Source: CAWBJO01 sp963789175 (lineage in GTDB: Bacteria > Pseudomonadota > Alphaproteobacteria > Rhizobiales > Aestuariivirgaceae). From it: a stretch of 64,000 bases of DNA. This document shows positions 34,315-44,133 of this stretch, one piece after another. The stretch is taken from the NCBI GenBank assembly GCA_963789175.1, contig CAWBJO010000008.1, positions 62,001 through 126,000 of the forward strand, read 5' to 3'. Each line of letters begins with the position of its first letter. Positions within the stretch are counted from its first letter, which is position 1. A program made the position numbers and the translations under genes. Under the pieces are notes generated by a model, which was not told where the DNA came from, did no database searches, and worked only from the letters and a program-made list of their open reading frames with translations.

Positions 34315-35730
34315 ATGGGCAAGATCACCGGCTTTCTCGAGATCGATCGTCAGGACCCGAAATACGCGCCGGCCGCCGACCGCGTCCGTCACTATCGCGA
34401 GTTCACCCTTCCCCTCGATGAGCGCGATACGGAGAAGCAGGCGGCGCGTTGCATGGATTGCGGCATTCCCTATTGCCACACGGGCTGTCCGGTGAACAAC
34501 CAGATTCCAGACTGGAACGATCTCGTCTACCAGGGCAAGTGGCGCGAGGCGCTCCTCGACCTCCATTCGACCAACAATTTTCCCGAGTTCACCGGGCGCA
34601 TCTGCCCCGCTCCCTGCGAGGAGGCCTGCACGCTGAATCTCGAGAGCGTGCCGGTCACCATCAAGAGCATCGAGCAAGCGATTGCCGACAAGGGCTGGGC
34701 CGAGGGTTGGATCGCTCCCGAGCCACCTGCCGAGGCGACCGGGCGCACGGTCGCCGTCGTCGGCGCCGGGCCGGCCGGTCTTGCCGCTGCCCAGCAGCTT
34801 GCCCGCGTCGGCCACGAAGTTCACGTCTTCGAAAAGCAGGCGCGCGCCGGTGGCTTGCTCCGCTACGGCATTCCGGACTTCAAGATGGAAAAGTCGGGCA
34901 TCGACCGCCGCGTCGCCCAGTTGGAGGCTGAAGGCGTCACCTTCCATTTCGGCGTCGAGATCGGCAACGGCCGCCCGTTCCGCTCGCTCACCGGCATGTA
35001 CGATGCGGTCCTTCTGGCGACCGGCGCCGAGCGGCCGCGCGATCCCGCAATTCCGGGCCTCGACCTGGCTGGCTGCCACTATGCGATGCCCTACCTCATC
35101 CAGCAGAACAAGCGCCTGGGCGGCGAGCCGGTCGACGAGCCGCCGGTTCTGGCGACCGGCAAGAACGTCGTCGTCATCGGCGGCGGCGATACGGCGTCCG
35201 ATTGCATTGGCACCGCGTTCCGCCAGGGCGCCCTCTCGGTCACCCAGCTCGACATCCGGCCGATACCGCCCGAGCGCGAGAACAAGATGCTGATCTGGCC
35301 GTACTGGCCGACCAAGTTCCGCACCTCGTCGAGCCAAGCGGAAGGCGCGGCGCGCGAGTTCGCGGCCGCCACCCTGGCGGTGGTCGGCGACAAGGGGAAG
35401 GCGGTCGGCGTGCGCTGCGCCCGCGTTGACGACACGCGCGATCCGCAGCCAGGCACCGAGTTCGTGATCAAGGCGGAGCTCGTGCTGGTCGCCATCGGCT
35501 TCGCCGGTCCCCGCGAGGAAGGCCTGCTGGCCGAAGCCGCTTTTGAACGCGACCGCCGCACCAACGTCAAGGCGACGACCGACGACTACCGGACGTCGCT
35601 TGCCAAGGTCTACGCAGCAGGCGACGTGCGCAAGGGCCAGTCGCTCGTCGTGTGGGCCATTCGCGAAGGCCGCCAGGCGGCGCGCGCCATCGATCTGGAC
35701 CTGATGGGCAGCTCGGCCTTGCCGCGCTAG
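34315..35730 (+). CDS. gltD: Glutamate synthase (NADPH), small subunit
   Basis: A 471-residue flavoprotein that takes electrons from NADPH and passes them through its Fe-S clusters to GltB. The N-terminal domain has the cysteines CMDCGIPYCHTGCPVNN and CPAPCEEAC for two 4Fe-4S clusters. The FAD site is VAVVGAGPAGLAAAQ near 143, and the NADPH site is NVVVIGGGDTASD near 282. The ATG at 34315 gives the standard start (MGKITGFLEIDR). The gene is four bases downstream of gltB and converges with the SGNH gene, overlapping it by four bases. Confidence 0.97.
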   Translation: MGKITGFLEIDRQDPKYAPAADRVRHYREFTLPLDERDTEKQAARCMDCGIPYCHTGCPVNNQIPDWNDLVYQGKWREALLDLHSTNNFPEFTGRICPAPCEEACTLNLESVPVTIKSIEQAIADKGWAEGWIAPEPPAEATGRTVAVVGAGPAGLAAAQQLARVGHEVHVFEKQARAGGLLRYGIPDFKMEKSGIDRRVAQLEAEGVTFHFGVEIGNGRPFRSLTGMYDAVLLATGAERPRDPAIPGLDLAGCHYAMPYLIQQNKRLGGEPVDEPPVLATGKNVVVIGGGDTASDCIGTAFRQGALSVTQLDIRPIPPERENKMLIWPYWPTKFRTSSSQAEGAAREFAAATLAVVGDKGKAVGVRCARVDDTRDPQPGTEFVIKAELVLVAIGFAGPREEGLLAEAAFERDRRTNVKATTDDYRTSLAKVYAAGDVRKGQSLVVWAIREGRQAARAIDLDLMGSSALPR

Positions 35731-36824
35731 GGCTGGCGCGGCCAGCTGAAATCGTCGAAGCGGCCGGGCCGCGGCGCCGGCCACTTGCCTTCCGTGAACA
35801 GCTGGCCGGCCGTCGAGCTCGGCGGCACGCGCTCCTTGAGCGAGGTGATGAGGGTCTGCGGCGTCACGATGCTGTCGGCCTTGGCCGGGGCGGCGCGATT
35901 GATGGCGATGACCGCCGACGCCCAGGTAGGGTCGGCTTCGATGATCGTCTGGGCGACTTCGTTCTTGGCGCCGGCCATCTGCCCGAACAGCGGCAGAGAC
36001 GGTTTCGCTTCCGCCTCGCCCGCCACCTCAGCCGGAACGGTCAGTTGCTTTGCCACCTTGCCGTCGGCGATGTCGATGTCCTTGCGGATGGCATCGAGGA
36101 CGAGCTTGCCGAGCTTGTTGTTTCCGGATTTGAGAAAGTGGATTCCGTCCCTTGTCCTCAGCCGCGTCACCTTGCCGTCGACGTCGGGGCCCTTGTCGGT
36201 ATAGCGATCGTCCTTGTCGGCGAACACGCTGCGCGTGTCGATGTATCGGACCTCCGACTTCTGCACCCGGTCGCGCTGGATGGTGGCGACGTACTTGGTC
36301 TCGAGCTCGAGGGGTTCGGGTCCCATGGGAGGCAGCTCGACCCAGTACACGGCCGTGCCCTTGGCCTTGAGGATTTCGACGATCTCGTCGAGGCGCTGCG
36401 CATAGGTCGTCGCCCAGTCCGGCGTCGAGAACGGGATGACGCTCGTCGCCGAGCGCATGTCCTGTCCGTCGTTGCTGCCGAGCAGGATCACCGCGATGTC
36501 GATGTTCCGCCGTTCCTGGATCTTCGGCAGCGCTGCCGCCCAATCGTAGAATTCGAGCCGCGCCAGCCCCGAATCGTCCTTGAAGCGCCCGTCGAAGGAG
36601 ATCCGGAGATCGCCTTCCGCCATTCGGCTCATGCCTGCGAACAGGCCGGCGGCGAGCGAATCCCCGAACACGAACACCTGGTAGGTCTCTTTCGGCTCGC
36701 CGAGATAGGACGACTGCGCGGCCGCTTCGTTCGGCGGAAAATAGGGCGGCTCCGCCCGGGCCGCCGTGCTTCCGCCGAGGCCGAGAATGAGGAGGCCGAT
36801 GAGACAGGCGGATTTGAGTGTCAT
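35727..36824 (-). CDS. Exported DUF459/SGNH-hydrolase-like protein
   Basis: A 365-residue exported protein (signal peptide about 1-24, ending ARA-EPP). The SGNH block I motif is VFVFGDSLAAGLF, the block III region is VILLGSNDGQD, and the final Asp-x-x-His is DGIHFLKSGN. The pattern fits the DUF459 group of GDSL-like lipases/acyltransferases. The ATG at 36824 is used; it lies four bases after the transglycosylase stop, so the two genes form an operon. A cell-wall or polysaccharide deacetylation role is inferred from that neighbour. Confidence 0.8.
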   Translation of the reverse strand: MTLKSACLIGLLILGLGGSTAARAEPPYFPPNEAAAQSSYLGEPKETYQVFVFGDSLAAGLFAGMSRMAEGDLRISFDGRFKDDSGLARLEFYDWAAALPKIQERRNIDIAVILLGSNDGQDMRSATSVIPFSTPDWATTYAQRLDEIVEILKAKGTAVYWVELPPMGPEPLELETKYVATIQRDRVQKSEVRYIDTRSVFADKDDRYTDKGPDVDGKVTRLRTRDGIHFLKSGNNKLGKLVLDAIRKDIDIADGKVAKQLTVPAEVAGEAEAKPSLPLFGQMAGAKNEVAQTIIEADPTWASAVIAINRAAPAKADSIVTPQTLITSLKERVPPSSTAGQLFTEGKWPAPRPGRFDDFSWPRQP

Positions 36825-36828
36825 GTCG

Positions 36829-38031
36829 CTAGCTGCCCTTGCGCAGCTGTAGGAGGAGCGTGCGGTCCGGAACGCCGTTCGGATCGAGATTGCGGCTCTT
36901 CTGGAAGGCGATGATCGCTTCGTAGGTTCGCGCCCCGAAGCGCCCATCCGTGCCGCCCGTTGCGAAGCCTTTGCCGATGAGGCGTTTCTGCATCTCGACG
37001 CGTTCGGAATATGTAAGCCCGATGTTCTGTGCCGGCCACGGCGCCACGATCTCGCCCATGCCGCGGATCCGGTCTGCCAGGTAGCCGACGGCGACCGCGT
37101 AGGAGTGCGAGTCGTTGTAGGCGCGGATGGCATTGAAATTCTGCGTGACCAGGAACACGGGACCGTCGAGCCCCTGGGGGATCATGAGGAAGGACTTCGA
37201 ATCGAGCGAGCGGAAATTGCCGCGCATCGGCTTGATCCCCATCTTCGCCCACGCGCCGATCGAACGCATGTTCTGGCGCCCGATGAGGGCGTTGTTGAAG
37301 CCGGACGGCAGCTTCACCTCCCAGCCCCACGGCACCGCGGCCGACCAGTTCGACTTGTCGAGATAGTTCGCCGTCGAGGCCAGCGCATCGGCCTCGGAAT
37401 TCCAGATGTCGCGCTTCTTGTCGCCCGTCCAGTCGACGGCATAGGCGAGATAGGAGGTGGGAATGAACTGCGTGTGGCCCATGGCTCCGGCCCATGAGCC
37501 CGTGAAGCTCGAAGACCTGACGACACCGCCCTGCAGGATCTTGAGCGCCGCGACGATCTGCGGACGGGCATAGTCCCTGCGCCGTCCCTTGTAGGCGAGG
37601 GTGGCGAGCGACCGCATGACGTGCATCCCGCCCTTGTCCTTGCCGAAATTGCTTTCCATGCCCCAGATGGCAAGGAGGATGTGGCGGTCGACACCGTAGC
37701 GCGATTCGATAGCCGACAGGAGGTCGGCCCGCGCCGCCAGCATCTCGCGTCCCGTCGCGATGCGGGCCGGCGTGACGGCTTTGGCCAGGTACTCCGAAGT
37801 GGTGGACGTGAATTCGGGCTGGTTGGCGGCGAGCTTCAGCACCGCCGGGTCTGGATCGCCGGCAACGGCGAAGGCGGCGTCAAACGTGGCCCGGCTGATC
37901 TTGGCTCCCTTGGCGGTGGGCCACAGCGACTCGATATAGCCGCGAAACGCCTTGTCCTCCGCACCCGCCGGCGCCGCATTGAGCAGGGCTGCGAGGGAGA
38001 GAACCGCGGTAATGGGAAGCCTGTATCGCAT
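36829..38031 (-). CDS. Lytic murein transglycosylase with peptidoglycan-binding domain
   Basis: A 400-residue periplasmic enzyme (signal peptide 1-24) of the MltB/SLT_2 family. The catalytic Glu126 lies in WGMESNFG, and later family blocks GSWAGAMGHTQFIPTSY and NFNAIRAYN are present. A PG_binding_1 domain occupies about 335-398 (KRLIGKGFATGGTDGRFG). It cleaves the glycan strand of peptidoglycan between MurNAc and GlcNAc. It starts the transglycosylase/SGNH operon and is preceded by galE on the same strand. Confidence 0.92.
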   Translation of the reverse strand: MRYRLPITAVLSLAALLNAAPAGAEDKAFRGYIESLWPTAKGAKISRATFDAAFAVAGDPDPAVLKLAANQPEFTSTTSEYLAKAVTPARIATGREMLAARADLLSAIESRYGVDRHILLAIWGMESNFGKDKGGMHVMRSLATLAYKGRRRDYARPQIVAALKILQGGVVRSSSFTGSWAGAMGHTQFIPTSYLAYAVDWTGDKKRDIWNSEADALASTANYLDKSNWSAAVPWGWEVKLPSGFNNALIGRQNMRSIGAWAKMGIKPMRGNFRSLDSKSFLMIPQGLDGPVFLVTQNFNAIRAYNDSHSYAVAVGYLADRIRGMGEIVAPWPAQNIGLTYSERVEMQKRLIGKGFATGGTDGRFGARTYEAIIAFQKSRNLDPNGVPDRTLLLQLRKGS

Positions 38032-38062
38032 GGCCGGACACTAGCCGCCCGGCTCGCATTGC

Positions 38063-39079
38063 TCAAGTCTTGGGGGCCGGGCGTGCGGCGGAGCGCGCAT
38101 TGTGCCGCATCAGCTTCTCTTCCCAGGCGATCGCCGATGCGACCATCTGATCGAGATCGTCGAGCTTGGGCCTCCACCCGAGCACGGCCCGCGCCCGCTC
38201 GGCTTCCGCTACGATAATCGCGGGATCGCCGGCGCGCCGGGGCCCATCCTTGACCGGAAGCGGCCGCCCGCCGGCCCGCTCCACGGCCTTTATCACCTCG
38301 AGGACCGAATAGCCCCGCCCGTAGCCGCAATTGTACACGCCGCTCGCGCCGCCTTTGCGCAGGTAGCGGAGTGCATCGAGATGCGCCTGCACGAGGTCGC
38401 TGACATGGATGTAGTCGCGGATGCACGAACCATCCGGCGTGTCGTAGTCGCGGCCGAAGATCTCGAGATGCGGACGCTGGCCGAGCAGGGTCTGCGAGGC
38501 CACCTTGATGAGATGGGTGGCGAACGGGGTCGACTGGCCAACGCGTCCCTTGGGATCGGCGCCCGCCACGTTGAAGTAGCGCAGGATCGCATGGTTGAGC
38601 CCGTGCGCGGCAGCCGCATCGTTCAGCATCCATTCCGTCATGAGCTTCGAGCGCCCGTAGGGGGAGATCGGGGCCGGACCGGCCTCCTCGCTCACCGGGA
38701 CGCGCTGCGGCATGCCGTAGACGGCGGCGGTCGATGAGAAGATGAAATTCGCAACCTTGTGCCGCACCGCGGCCGCGATGAGCGAACGCGACTTGACCGT
38801 GTTGTTGAGATAGTAGCCAAGGGGATCGGCGACCGACTCCGGCACGACGATCGAGCCGGCGAAGTGCAGGATGGCATCGACGGCGTTATCCTTTAGCACA
38901 CGGTCGAGCAGCGCCTCGTCGCCGACGTCACCTTCGACGAGCTGGATCTCCGAGGGGACCGCCCACCACATCCCCGTGGACAGATTGTCGAGGACGACGA
39001 CCGACTCGCCCGCCTCGATGAGCGCCAGGGTCATGTGGCTGCCGATATATCCGGCGCCGCCGGTGACCATCACCGTCAT
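38063..39079 (-). CDS. galE: UDP-glucose 4-epimerase
   Basis: A 338-residue extended SDR enzyme that interconverts UDP-glucose and UDP-galactose with bound NAD. The NAD-binding motif is TGGAGYIGSH (6-15) and the catalytic pair is Tyr141-Lys145 in SPYGRSKLM. The FNVAGADP and GSCIRDYIHVSDL blocks are typical of GalE. ATG at 39079. The gene is divergent from galU across a 121-base gap, so both are likely controlled together for sugar-nucleotide supply to exopolysaccharide or lipopolysaccharide. Confidence 0.92.
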   Translation of the reverse strand: MTVMVTGGAGYIGSHMTLALIEAGESVVVLDNLSTGMWWAVPSEIQLVEGDVGDEALLDRVLKDNAVDAILHFAGSIVVPESVADPLGYYLNNTVKSRSLIAAAVRHKVANFIFSSTAAVYGMPQRVPVSEEAGPAPISPYGRSKLMTEWMLNDAAAAHGLNHAILRYFNVAGADPKGRVGQSTPFATHLIKVASQTLLGQRPHLEIFGRDYDTPDGSCIRDYIHVSDLVQAHLDALRYLRKGGASGVYNCGYGRGYSVLEVIKAVERAGGRPLPVKDGPRRAGDPAIIVAEAERARAVLGWRPKLDDLDQMVASAIAWEEKLMRHNARSAARPAPKT

Positions 39080-39200
39080 CGACCGGCATCCATGGGAACC
39101 ATGGGGACGATGGAATATTGCATTCTGTGCCCTGCCCAGTTCAAAGTGGCCATTCTCTCCGATTGTTCCACGTCATTTCCACCGGAAAGTTGCATCTTCG

Positions 39201-40085
39201 ATGAAGCACAGGATCAGAAAGGCCATATTTCCCGTCGCCGGCCTTGGAACACGGTTTCTGCCTGCGACCAAGGCGGTGCCGAAGGAGATGCTCACCATCG
39301 TCGACCGGCCGGTGATCCAGATGGTCGTCGAGGAGGCGCGCGAGGCGGGCATCGAGCATTTCATCTTCGTGACCGGCCGCGGCAAGACGGCGATCGAGGA
39401 TCATTTCGATCGGCAATTCGAGCTCGAGGAGACGTTGCGCCGCCGCGGCAAGACTGCCGAGCTCGACGTTCTGGCGCACGGCCTTCCGGTAGCCGGGCGC
39501 ACGAGCTTCACCCGCCAGCAGGAGCCCTTGGGATTGGGCCACGCCATCTGGTGCGCGCGCGAGCTCGTCGGCGATGAGCCCTTCGCCCTTCTTCTTCCCG
39601 ACATGCTGATTCACGCCAAACCCGGCTGTCTCCGCCAGATGGTCGACGTCTACGCCGAAGCGGGCGGCAACATCATCGCCGTCGAGGCGGTTCCCAGGGA
39701 GAGCGTGCATCGCTACGGCGTCGTCGCCAAGGGCGCTTCCCACGGCGCCGCCTTCGAGATCACCGGCATGGTGGAGAAGCCCGACCGTGCCGCGGCGCCG
39801 TCCAACCTGATCATTTCCGGCCGCTATATCCTGCAGCCGCAGATCTTCGCCAAGATCGCCGAGGTCGGCCCTGGTGCCGGCGGCGAGATCCAGCTCACCG
39901 ACGGCATGATCGCACTTCTCTCCGAGCAGAAGTTCTACGGCCTCGAGTTCGCCGGCACCACCTACGACTGCGGCCACAAGTTGGGATTTCTGACGGCGAA
40001 CGTCGCCTACGGCCTCGAGCGCGACGACATCGCCGAACCTTTCCGGACGGCGTTGCAGGCTCTGTTGTCCGGCAAGCCGCACTAG
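39201..40085 (+). CDS. galU: UTP-glucose-1-phosphate uridylyltransferase
   Basis: A 294-residue enzyme that makes UDP-glucose from UTP and glucose-1-phosphate. The nucleotide-binding signature is GLGTRFLPATKAVPKEML near residue 14, and the catalytic stretches GHAIWCAR and LLLPDML follow. The chosen start is ATG at 39201 (MKHRIRKAIFP); the frame extends much further left without a site. Near-complete length supports function. It is divergent from galE and overlaps the outer-membrane protein gene tail to tail by four bases. Confidence 0.95.
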   Translation: MKHRIRKAIFPVAGLGTRFLPATKAVPKEMLTIVDRPVIQMVVEEAREAGIEHFIFVTGRGKTAIEDHFDRQFELEETLRRRGKTAELDVLAHGLPVAGRTSFTRQQEPLGLGHAIWCARELVGDEPFALLLPDMLIHAKPGCLRQMVDVYAEAGGNIIAVEAVPRESVHRYGVVAKGASHGAAFEITGMVEKPDRAAAPSNLIISGRYILQPQIFAKIAEVGPGAGGEIQLTDGMIALLSEQKFYGLEFAGTTYDCGHKLGFLTANVAYGLERDDIAEPFRTALQALLSGKPH

Positions 40086-41374
40086 GGCGTGATCTCGAGC
40101 CCGGACGTCAGCCGGTTCTCTCTGTAGGATTCGCTGCCGTACCGTTCGGCCGCGAACTCATAGGCCGTTACCCAGCCGAGCATGCGGTTGAACCTGTAAG
40201 TCGCCGCCAGTCGCAGCTTCCACGCCCGGCCGTCGCCCGCCGAGCCGATCGACTGCGACCATTCCGTATCCAGGGCCGCGTCGACGGTGAGATTTTCGCG
40301 AACCTCGTTGCTCACGGCGATGTCGATCGAATGCGTGCGATAGCCGCTCGTTCCGGCAATGACGGACTCTCCGAAATCCGATGCCGCCTGAAGCCGGACG
40401 AGCGTGAGCGGAGACGGCCGCCAGTTCAGGTCGACGGCAAGGCCCGGTCCCGAATAGTCCGGTAACACGCCCTCCTCGTAGTCCATCCAGTCGTAGGCGA
40501 GCGCGATGCGGCCCGACCACGGACCGTCGAACGGCATTGCCACTCCGACCTCGACGCCGATGCCTCGCGAGTCGCGGTCGAGTCCGGAACGGTCATGGCG
40601 CTCGTCGTGGCGGCGCTGTCGGCCCGTGATGCCGACGAACGGTCGGAGTCCCGCTGTTTCATAGCCGACCTCGAGGCCCTGGCCATATTGGGTATAGTCG
40701 CGGTCGTCGTTGTCTTCGTGCCCGCCGGTCGACAGCGCCACGTCTTCGAACAGGGCCCGATGGAGTGTCGCCTTGGTGGCGAAGCCGATCAGCCCGCGCG
40801 CATGCGTGAGCCCGGCCATGACGTCGAATGCATGATCCGTCCGGTCGCGCGTGGACTCGTCCGGCACCTCGTCGAAACCCGATTGTGATTGGGTCCTCCT
40901 TGCCCCGAAGGATAGGTCCGCTGTCGTCCCCTTGCGGATGTCGAGTCCGAGCCGGCTGTCGATCCAGCCGACGCTGCGATCGTCGCCCGATCCTCCCGCA
41001 TGGAAGACGGTCTCGCCGGCCGCGTCGAGGACGAAGCGATGGCGCGGCCATTCGCTCTCGAGCCTGAGGCGCGGCGCGAGTTCGAATCCGGCCCCCGCCG
41101 TGCCGTCCGGCGACCGCTCGACGTTGTCGGTGGCGATTCCCCCGATCGTCAGTGCGGGAAAGACGACGAGGCTGCCGAGGGCGATGCCAGCCGGCGCGAA
41201 CGGATCGTCCTCGACCGGATGCCGGCTCGGCGGAGGGGCGACCGGCGCGACGGGATCGAAAGCCGAGGCGTCGTCGTAGAGGCTTCCCGCGAGAGAAAGC
41301 GAATTGCGGTCAGCGGCTTCGGTGGGATCGTTGAGAATGAGGATGAGCAGCACACAGACGAATGCGACGCGCAT
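40082..41374 (-). CDS. Outer-membrane beta-barrel protein (BBP2_2-like)
   Basis: A 430-residue exported protein: a signal peptide (1-20), then a periplasmic segment with many Pro and Asp, then alternating polar/aromatic strands with Arg/Asp turns. The repeated beta-strand pattern and the aromatic C-terminal region (LTSGLEITP) fit a porin-like barrel of the putative beta-barrel porin 2 kind. Such barrels are found beside polysaccharide genes. The gene converges with galU, which suggests a surface-polysaccharide role, but this is weak. Confidence 0.65.
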   Translation of the reverse strand: MRVAFVCVLLILILNDPTEAADRNSLSLAGSLYDDASAFDPVAPVAPPPSRHPVEDDPFAPAGIALGSLVVFPALTIGGIATDNVERSPDGTAGAGFELAPRLRLESEWPRHRFVLDAAGETVFHAGGSGDDRSVGWIDSRLGLDIRKGTTADLSFGARRTQSQSGFDEVPDESTRDRTDHAFDVMAGLTHARGLIGFATKATLHRALFEDVALSTGGHEDNDDRDYTQYGQGLEVGYETAGLRPFVGITGRQRRHDERHDRSGLDRDSRGIGVEVGVAMPFDGPWSGRIALAYDWMDYEEGVLPDYSGPGLAVDLNWRPSPLTLVRLQAASDFGESVIAGTSGYRTHSIDIAVSNEVRENLTVDAALDTEWSQSIGSAGDGRAWKLRLAATYRFNRMLGWVTAYEFAAERYGSESYRENRLTSGLEITP

Positions 41375-41466
41375 GGATCGAGCCTCGCGACCGAACGACG
41401 GGGCCTGCGCGCTCCGCGGGCAGGACGTGACGCGATGCAGATTAAGGTTGTTCGGTTAAGAGGTGG

Positions 41467-41925
41467 TTATGGCGTTCGAGAGCTCGGCTCGACGCGCAGC
41501 CGGGAGTCGACGATGCCGACCACCTTGACCGTGGCGCCCTTCGGCTGGTCGGGACCCTCGATGGTCCAGTAGGTGTCGTCGATGCGCACTTTTCCGCGAC
41601 CGTTGTGGAGTGGCTCGTCGAGCACATAGTGCTTCCCGATATAGTCGTTCATTCGGCGGTTGAGGTTGGGGCGATCGCTTTCGACCGCCTGCCGCTTCAT
41701 GAGCCACGGCCGCGCCACCAGCAGCAGGGCGACCGACAGGACGCCGAACAGCACGATTTCGACCTGGGCCGTCATCGGGAAGACGAGGTGCAGCACGCCG
41801 ACGACGGCTGCTGCCAGTCCGAGCCACAGGAAGTAGATGCCGGGGAGAGTCAGCTCGACGGCCAGCAGCGCCGCGGCGAGGACAAGCCACGTCCAGTTCC
41901 CGAAGATCCCGAGTATCTGTTCCAT
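41467..41925 (-). CDS. NfeD-like membrane protein
   Basis: A 152-residue protein with three N-terminal transmembrane helices (about 10-80) and a C-terminal OB-fold domain (about 95-150: GKHYVLDEPLHNGRGKVRID). This is the short NfeD form that goes with stomatin-like SPFH proteins in membrane microdomains. It starts ten bases after the QmcA-type gene stop, so the two are co-transcribed. Its role is probably in membrane or protein quality control. Confidence 0.88.
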   Translation of the reverse strand: MEQILGIFGNWTWLVLAAALLAVELTLPGIYFLWLGLAAAVVGVLHLVFPMTAQVEIVLFGVLSVALLLVARPWLMKRQAVESDRPNLNRRMNDYIGKHYVLDEPLHNGRGKVRIDDTYWTIEGPDQPKGATVKVVGIVDSRLRVEPSSRTP

Positions 41926-41935
41926 GGCCTCGTCC

Positions 41936-42907
41936 CTATTGCCGTTTCGGCGCCGGAGGCCGGCGCAGTCCCGGGTCTTCCCCGCTCGGTGGCGGGCCGA
42001 ACGCTTCCCTGGCGATCTCGGCGATGCCGCTGATCGAGCCGAGCACCGATGCGGCGTCCACCGGCAGCATGAGGACCTTCTGGTTGGGTGCCGTCGCGAG
42101 CGCCTGCAGCGCCTTTACGTAGTTGTTGGCGACGAAATAGTTGATCGCCTGGATGCTCCCTTTGCCGATGGCCTCGCTGACCATTTCCGTTGCCTTCGCT
42201 TCCGCCTCCGCGCTCCTCTCCCGCGCCTCCGCGTCTCGGAAGGCCGCCTCGCGGCGACCCTCGGCGGCGAGCACCGTCGCCTGCTTGTCGCCTTCAGCCC
42301 TCAGGATTTCCGCCTGCCTCAGGCCCTCGGCTTCGAGGATGGCGGCCCGCTTCTCGCGCTCTGCCTTCATCTGGCGCGCCATTGCATCGACGAGGTCGCG
42401 CGGCGGATTGATGTCCTTGATTTCGATGCGCGTCATTTTCACGCCCCATGGCGAAGTGGCGTTGTCGACCACGCTGAGCAGGCGATGATTGATCTCGTCG
42501 CGCTGCGACAGCAGATGGTCGAGCTCCATCGACCCCATCACCGTGCGGATGTTGGTCATGGTCAGGTTGAGGATGGCGTTGGTGAGATCGTTGACTTCGT
42601 AGGTGGCCTTCGCCGCATCGAGGATCTGGAAGAACGCCACGCCGTCGACGGTCACCATGGCGTTGTCGCGCGTGATCACCTCCTGGCTCGGAACCTGCAG
42701 CACCTGCTCCATCATGTTGATCTTGGATCCGATCCGGTCGATGAACGGAAAGATGAGTCCGAGCCCCGGCTGCAGCGAGCGCACGTAGCGTCCGAAGCGC
42801 TCGACCGTGTAGTTGTATCCCTGCGGAACCACCCGGATGGCCCGGAACAGGCCGACCAGGAAAACGACCAGAAGGACGACGACGAAAACGTTGGCACCTT
42901 CGAACAT
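41936..42907 (-). CDS. qmcA: SPFH/Band 7 stomatin-like protein (QmcA)
   Basis: A 323-residue protein with one N-terminal membrane helix (3-22) and a stomatin/SPFH domain (about 25-200), followed by a coiled-coil rich in Glu/Ala/Arg (about 195-260: AEREKRAAILEAEGLRQAEI). The signature stretch EVITRDNAMVTVDGVAFFQI is typical of the paraslipin/QmcA branch. It forms oligomers at the inner membrane and is involved in FtsH-dependent quality control in E. coli. The NfeD gene follows directly. Confidence 0.9.
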   Translation of the reverse strand: MFEGANVFVVVLLVVFLVGLFRAIRVVPQGYNYTVERFGRYVRSLQPGLGLIFPFIDRIGSKINMMEQVLQVPSQEVITRDNAMVTVDGVAFFQILDAAKATYEVNDLTNAILNLTMTNIRTVMGSMELDHLLSQRDEINHRLLSVVDNATSPWGVKMTRIEIKDINPPRDLVDAMARQMKAEREKRAAILEAEGLRQAEILRAEGDKQATVLAAEGRREAAFRDAEARERSAEAEAKATEMVSEAIGKGSIQAINYFVANNYVKALQALATAPNQKVLMLPVDAASVLGSISGIAEIAREAFGPPPSGEDPGLRRPPAPKRQ

Positions 42908-42973
42908 GAAGCCCCTTCCCTTCCTTCGGGTCGGGCAACAATAGTCCCGTCCCGGTCAAGGTAGAACACCGAA

Positions 42974-44011
42974 TCAGAGCCAGCCCTGCAATTCGTCCTC
43001 GACGAGCTGCCTGAGCATGACCATCCCGCGGTCGCTGGCGTTGAGGCACGGCACGGTGCTGAACTGGCTGCCGCCGTTCTCCTCGAACGTTTCCTTCAGA
43101 CCCATGGCCACCTCCTCGAGCGTCTCGAGGCAGTCCGCCGCAAAACCGGGACAGGCGATCGCGATCCGGCGCGTGCCGGTGCGGGCGAGCTCGGCGACGG
43201 TCTTGTCGGCATAGGGCTTGAGCCACTGCGCCCGCCCGAACCGCGACTGGAACACGGTCATGACCTCGATGTCCCGGAAGCCGAGCGCATCGCCGAGGAG
43301 CCGGCTCGTTTCCAGGCATTGTCGGTGGTAGGGATCGCCCTTCGCGACATACTCCTCCGGCAGCCCGTGATAGGAGAGCAGAAGTTTCTCCGGCCGCCAC
43401 GGCAGCGAATCGAGATGTGCCCTGATGCTGCCGGCGATCGCCCCCACATAGGCCGGTCGGTCATAGTACGGCGGAAGCGTCCGGATGGCGGGCTGCCAGC
43501 GCAACGTCCGCAGGCCATCGTAGGCCGCGTCGAGGGCCGTCGCCGTCGAAGCGGCGGAATACTGCGGATAGAGGGGTGCGAGCAGGATGCGGTCGCAGCC
43601 GCGCTCGCGAAGGTCGAGCAGGCGCGCGGCGATCGGCGGCTGGCCGTAGCGCATGCCCCACTCGACGATCAGATCGTCGCGGTCTTCGAAAGCATCCTGG
43701 AGCCGCTCGCATTGCTCGCGCGTGATCGTCTTCAGGGGCGACTCGTTGCGAGCCTGGTTCCAGATCTTGGCATAGGCGCGGCCCGATCGGCCGGGACGCG
43801 TCGTGAGCACGATGCCGTTGAGGATGATCCACCAAATCACCCGGTTGGTTTCGATGACCCGCGGATCGGAGAGGAACTGTTTGAGATAGCGCCGCGTCTC
43901 GCGGAAGCTCGTGCCTTCCGGCGTCCCGAGATTCATGAGCAGCACGCCGACCTTTCCCTGGCCGCGCACCGAACGGTCGGAAGCTGGATGTGGAACTGCC
44001 GGGTTAAGCAT
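42974..44011 (-). CDS. hemH: Ferrochelatase
   Basis: A 345-residue enzyme that inserts iron into protoporphyrin IX, the last step of haem synthesis. The family motifs are visible: GVLLMNLGTPEG near 22, LLSYHGLPEEYV with the conserved His near 212, and FAADCLETLEEVAMG with the catalytic Glu pair near 290. Length and motifs are complete. It stands on its own. Haem supply links loosely to the oxidase genes far to the left, but that is only background. Confidence 0.95.
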   Translation of the reverse strand: MLNPAVPHPASDRSVRGQGKVGVLLMNLGTPEGTSFRETRRYLKQFLSDPRVIETNRVIWWIILNGIVLTTRPGRSGRAYAKIWNQARNESPLKTITREQCERLQDAFEDRDDLIVEWGMRYGQPPIAARLLDLRERGCDRILLAPLYPQYSAASTATALDAAYDGLRTLRWQPAIRTLPPYYDRPAYVGAIAGSIRAHLDSLPWRPEKLLLSYHGLPEEYVAKGDPYHRQCLETSRLLGDALGFRDIEVMTVFQSRFGRAQWLKPYADKTVAELARTGTRRIAIACPGFAADCLETLEEVAMGLKETFEENGGSQFSTVPCLNASDRGMVMLRQLVEDELQGWL

Positions 44012-44133
44012 TGATCAACCATTCGACGCCGCGTCGTGGCGTCGTTAACGATCCGCAAACAGGACAAATCTAGGGTATTGCACAGGTTGCGGGAGAGCAT
44101 GAGAGGTTCGTAGCAGTTTTAGAGGCCAGCCCC

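Noticed and set aside
32826..34328. 500-residue minus-strand frame opposite the end of gltB
   Set aside because: High-GC antisense shadow; no ribosome binding site or recognisable motif.
34216..35784. 522-residue minus-strand frame opposite gltD
   Set aside because: Antisense shadow of gltD with no motif.
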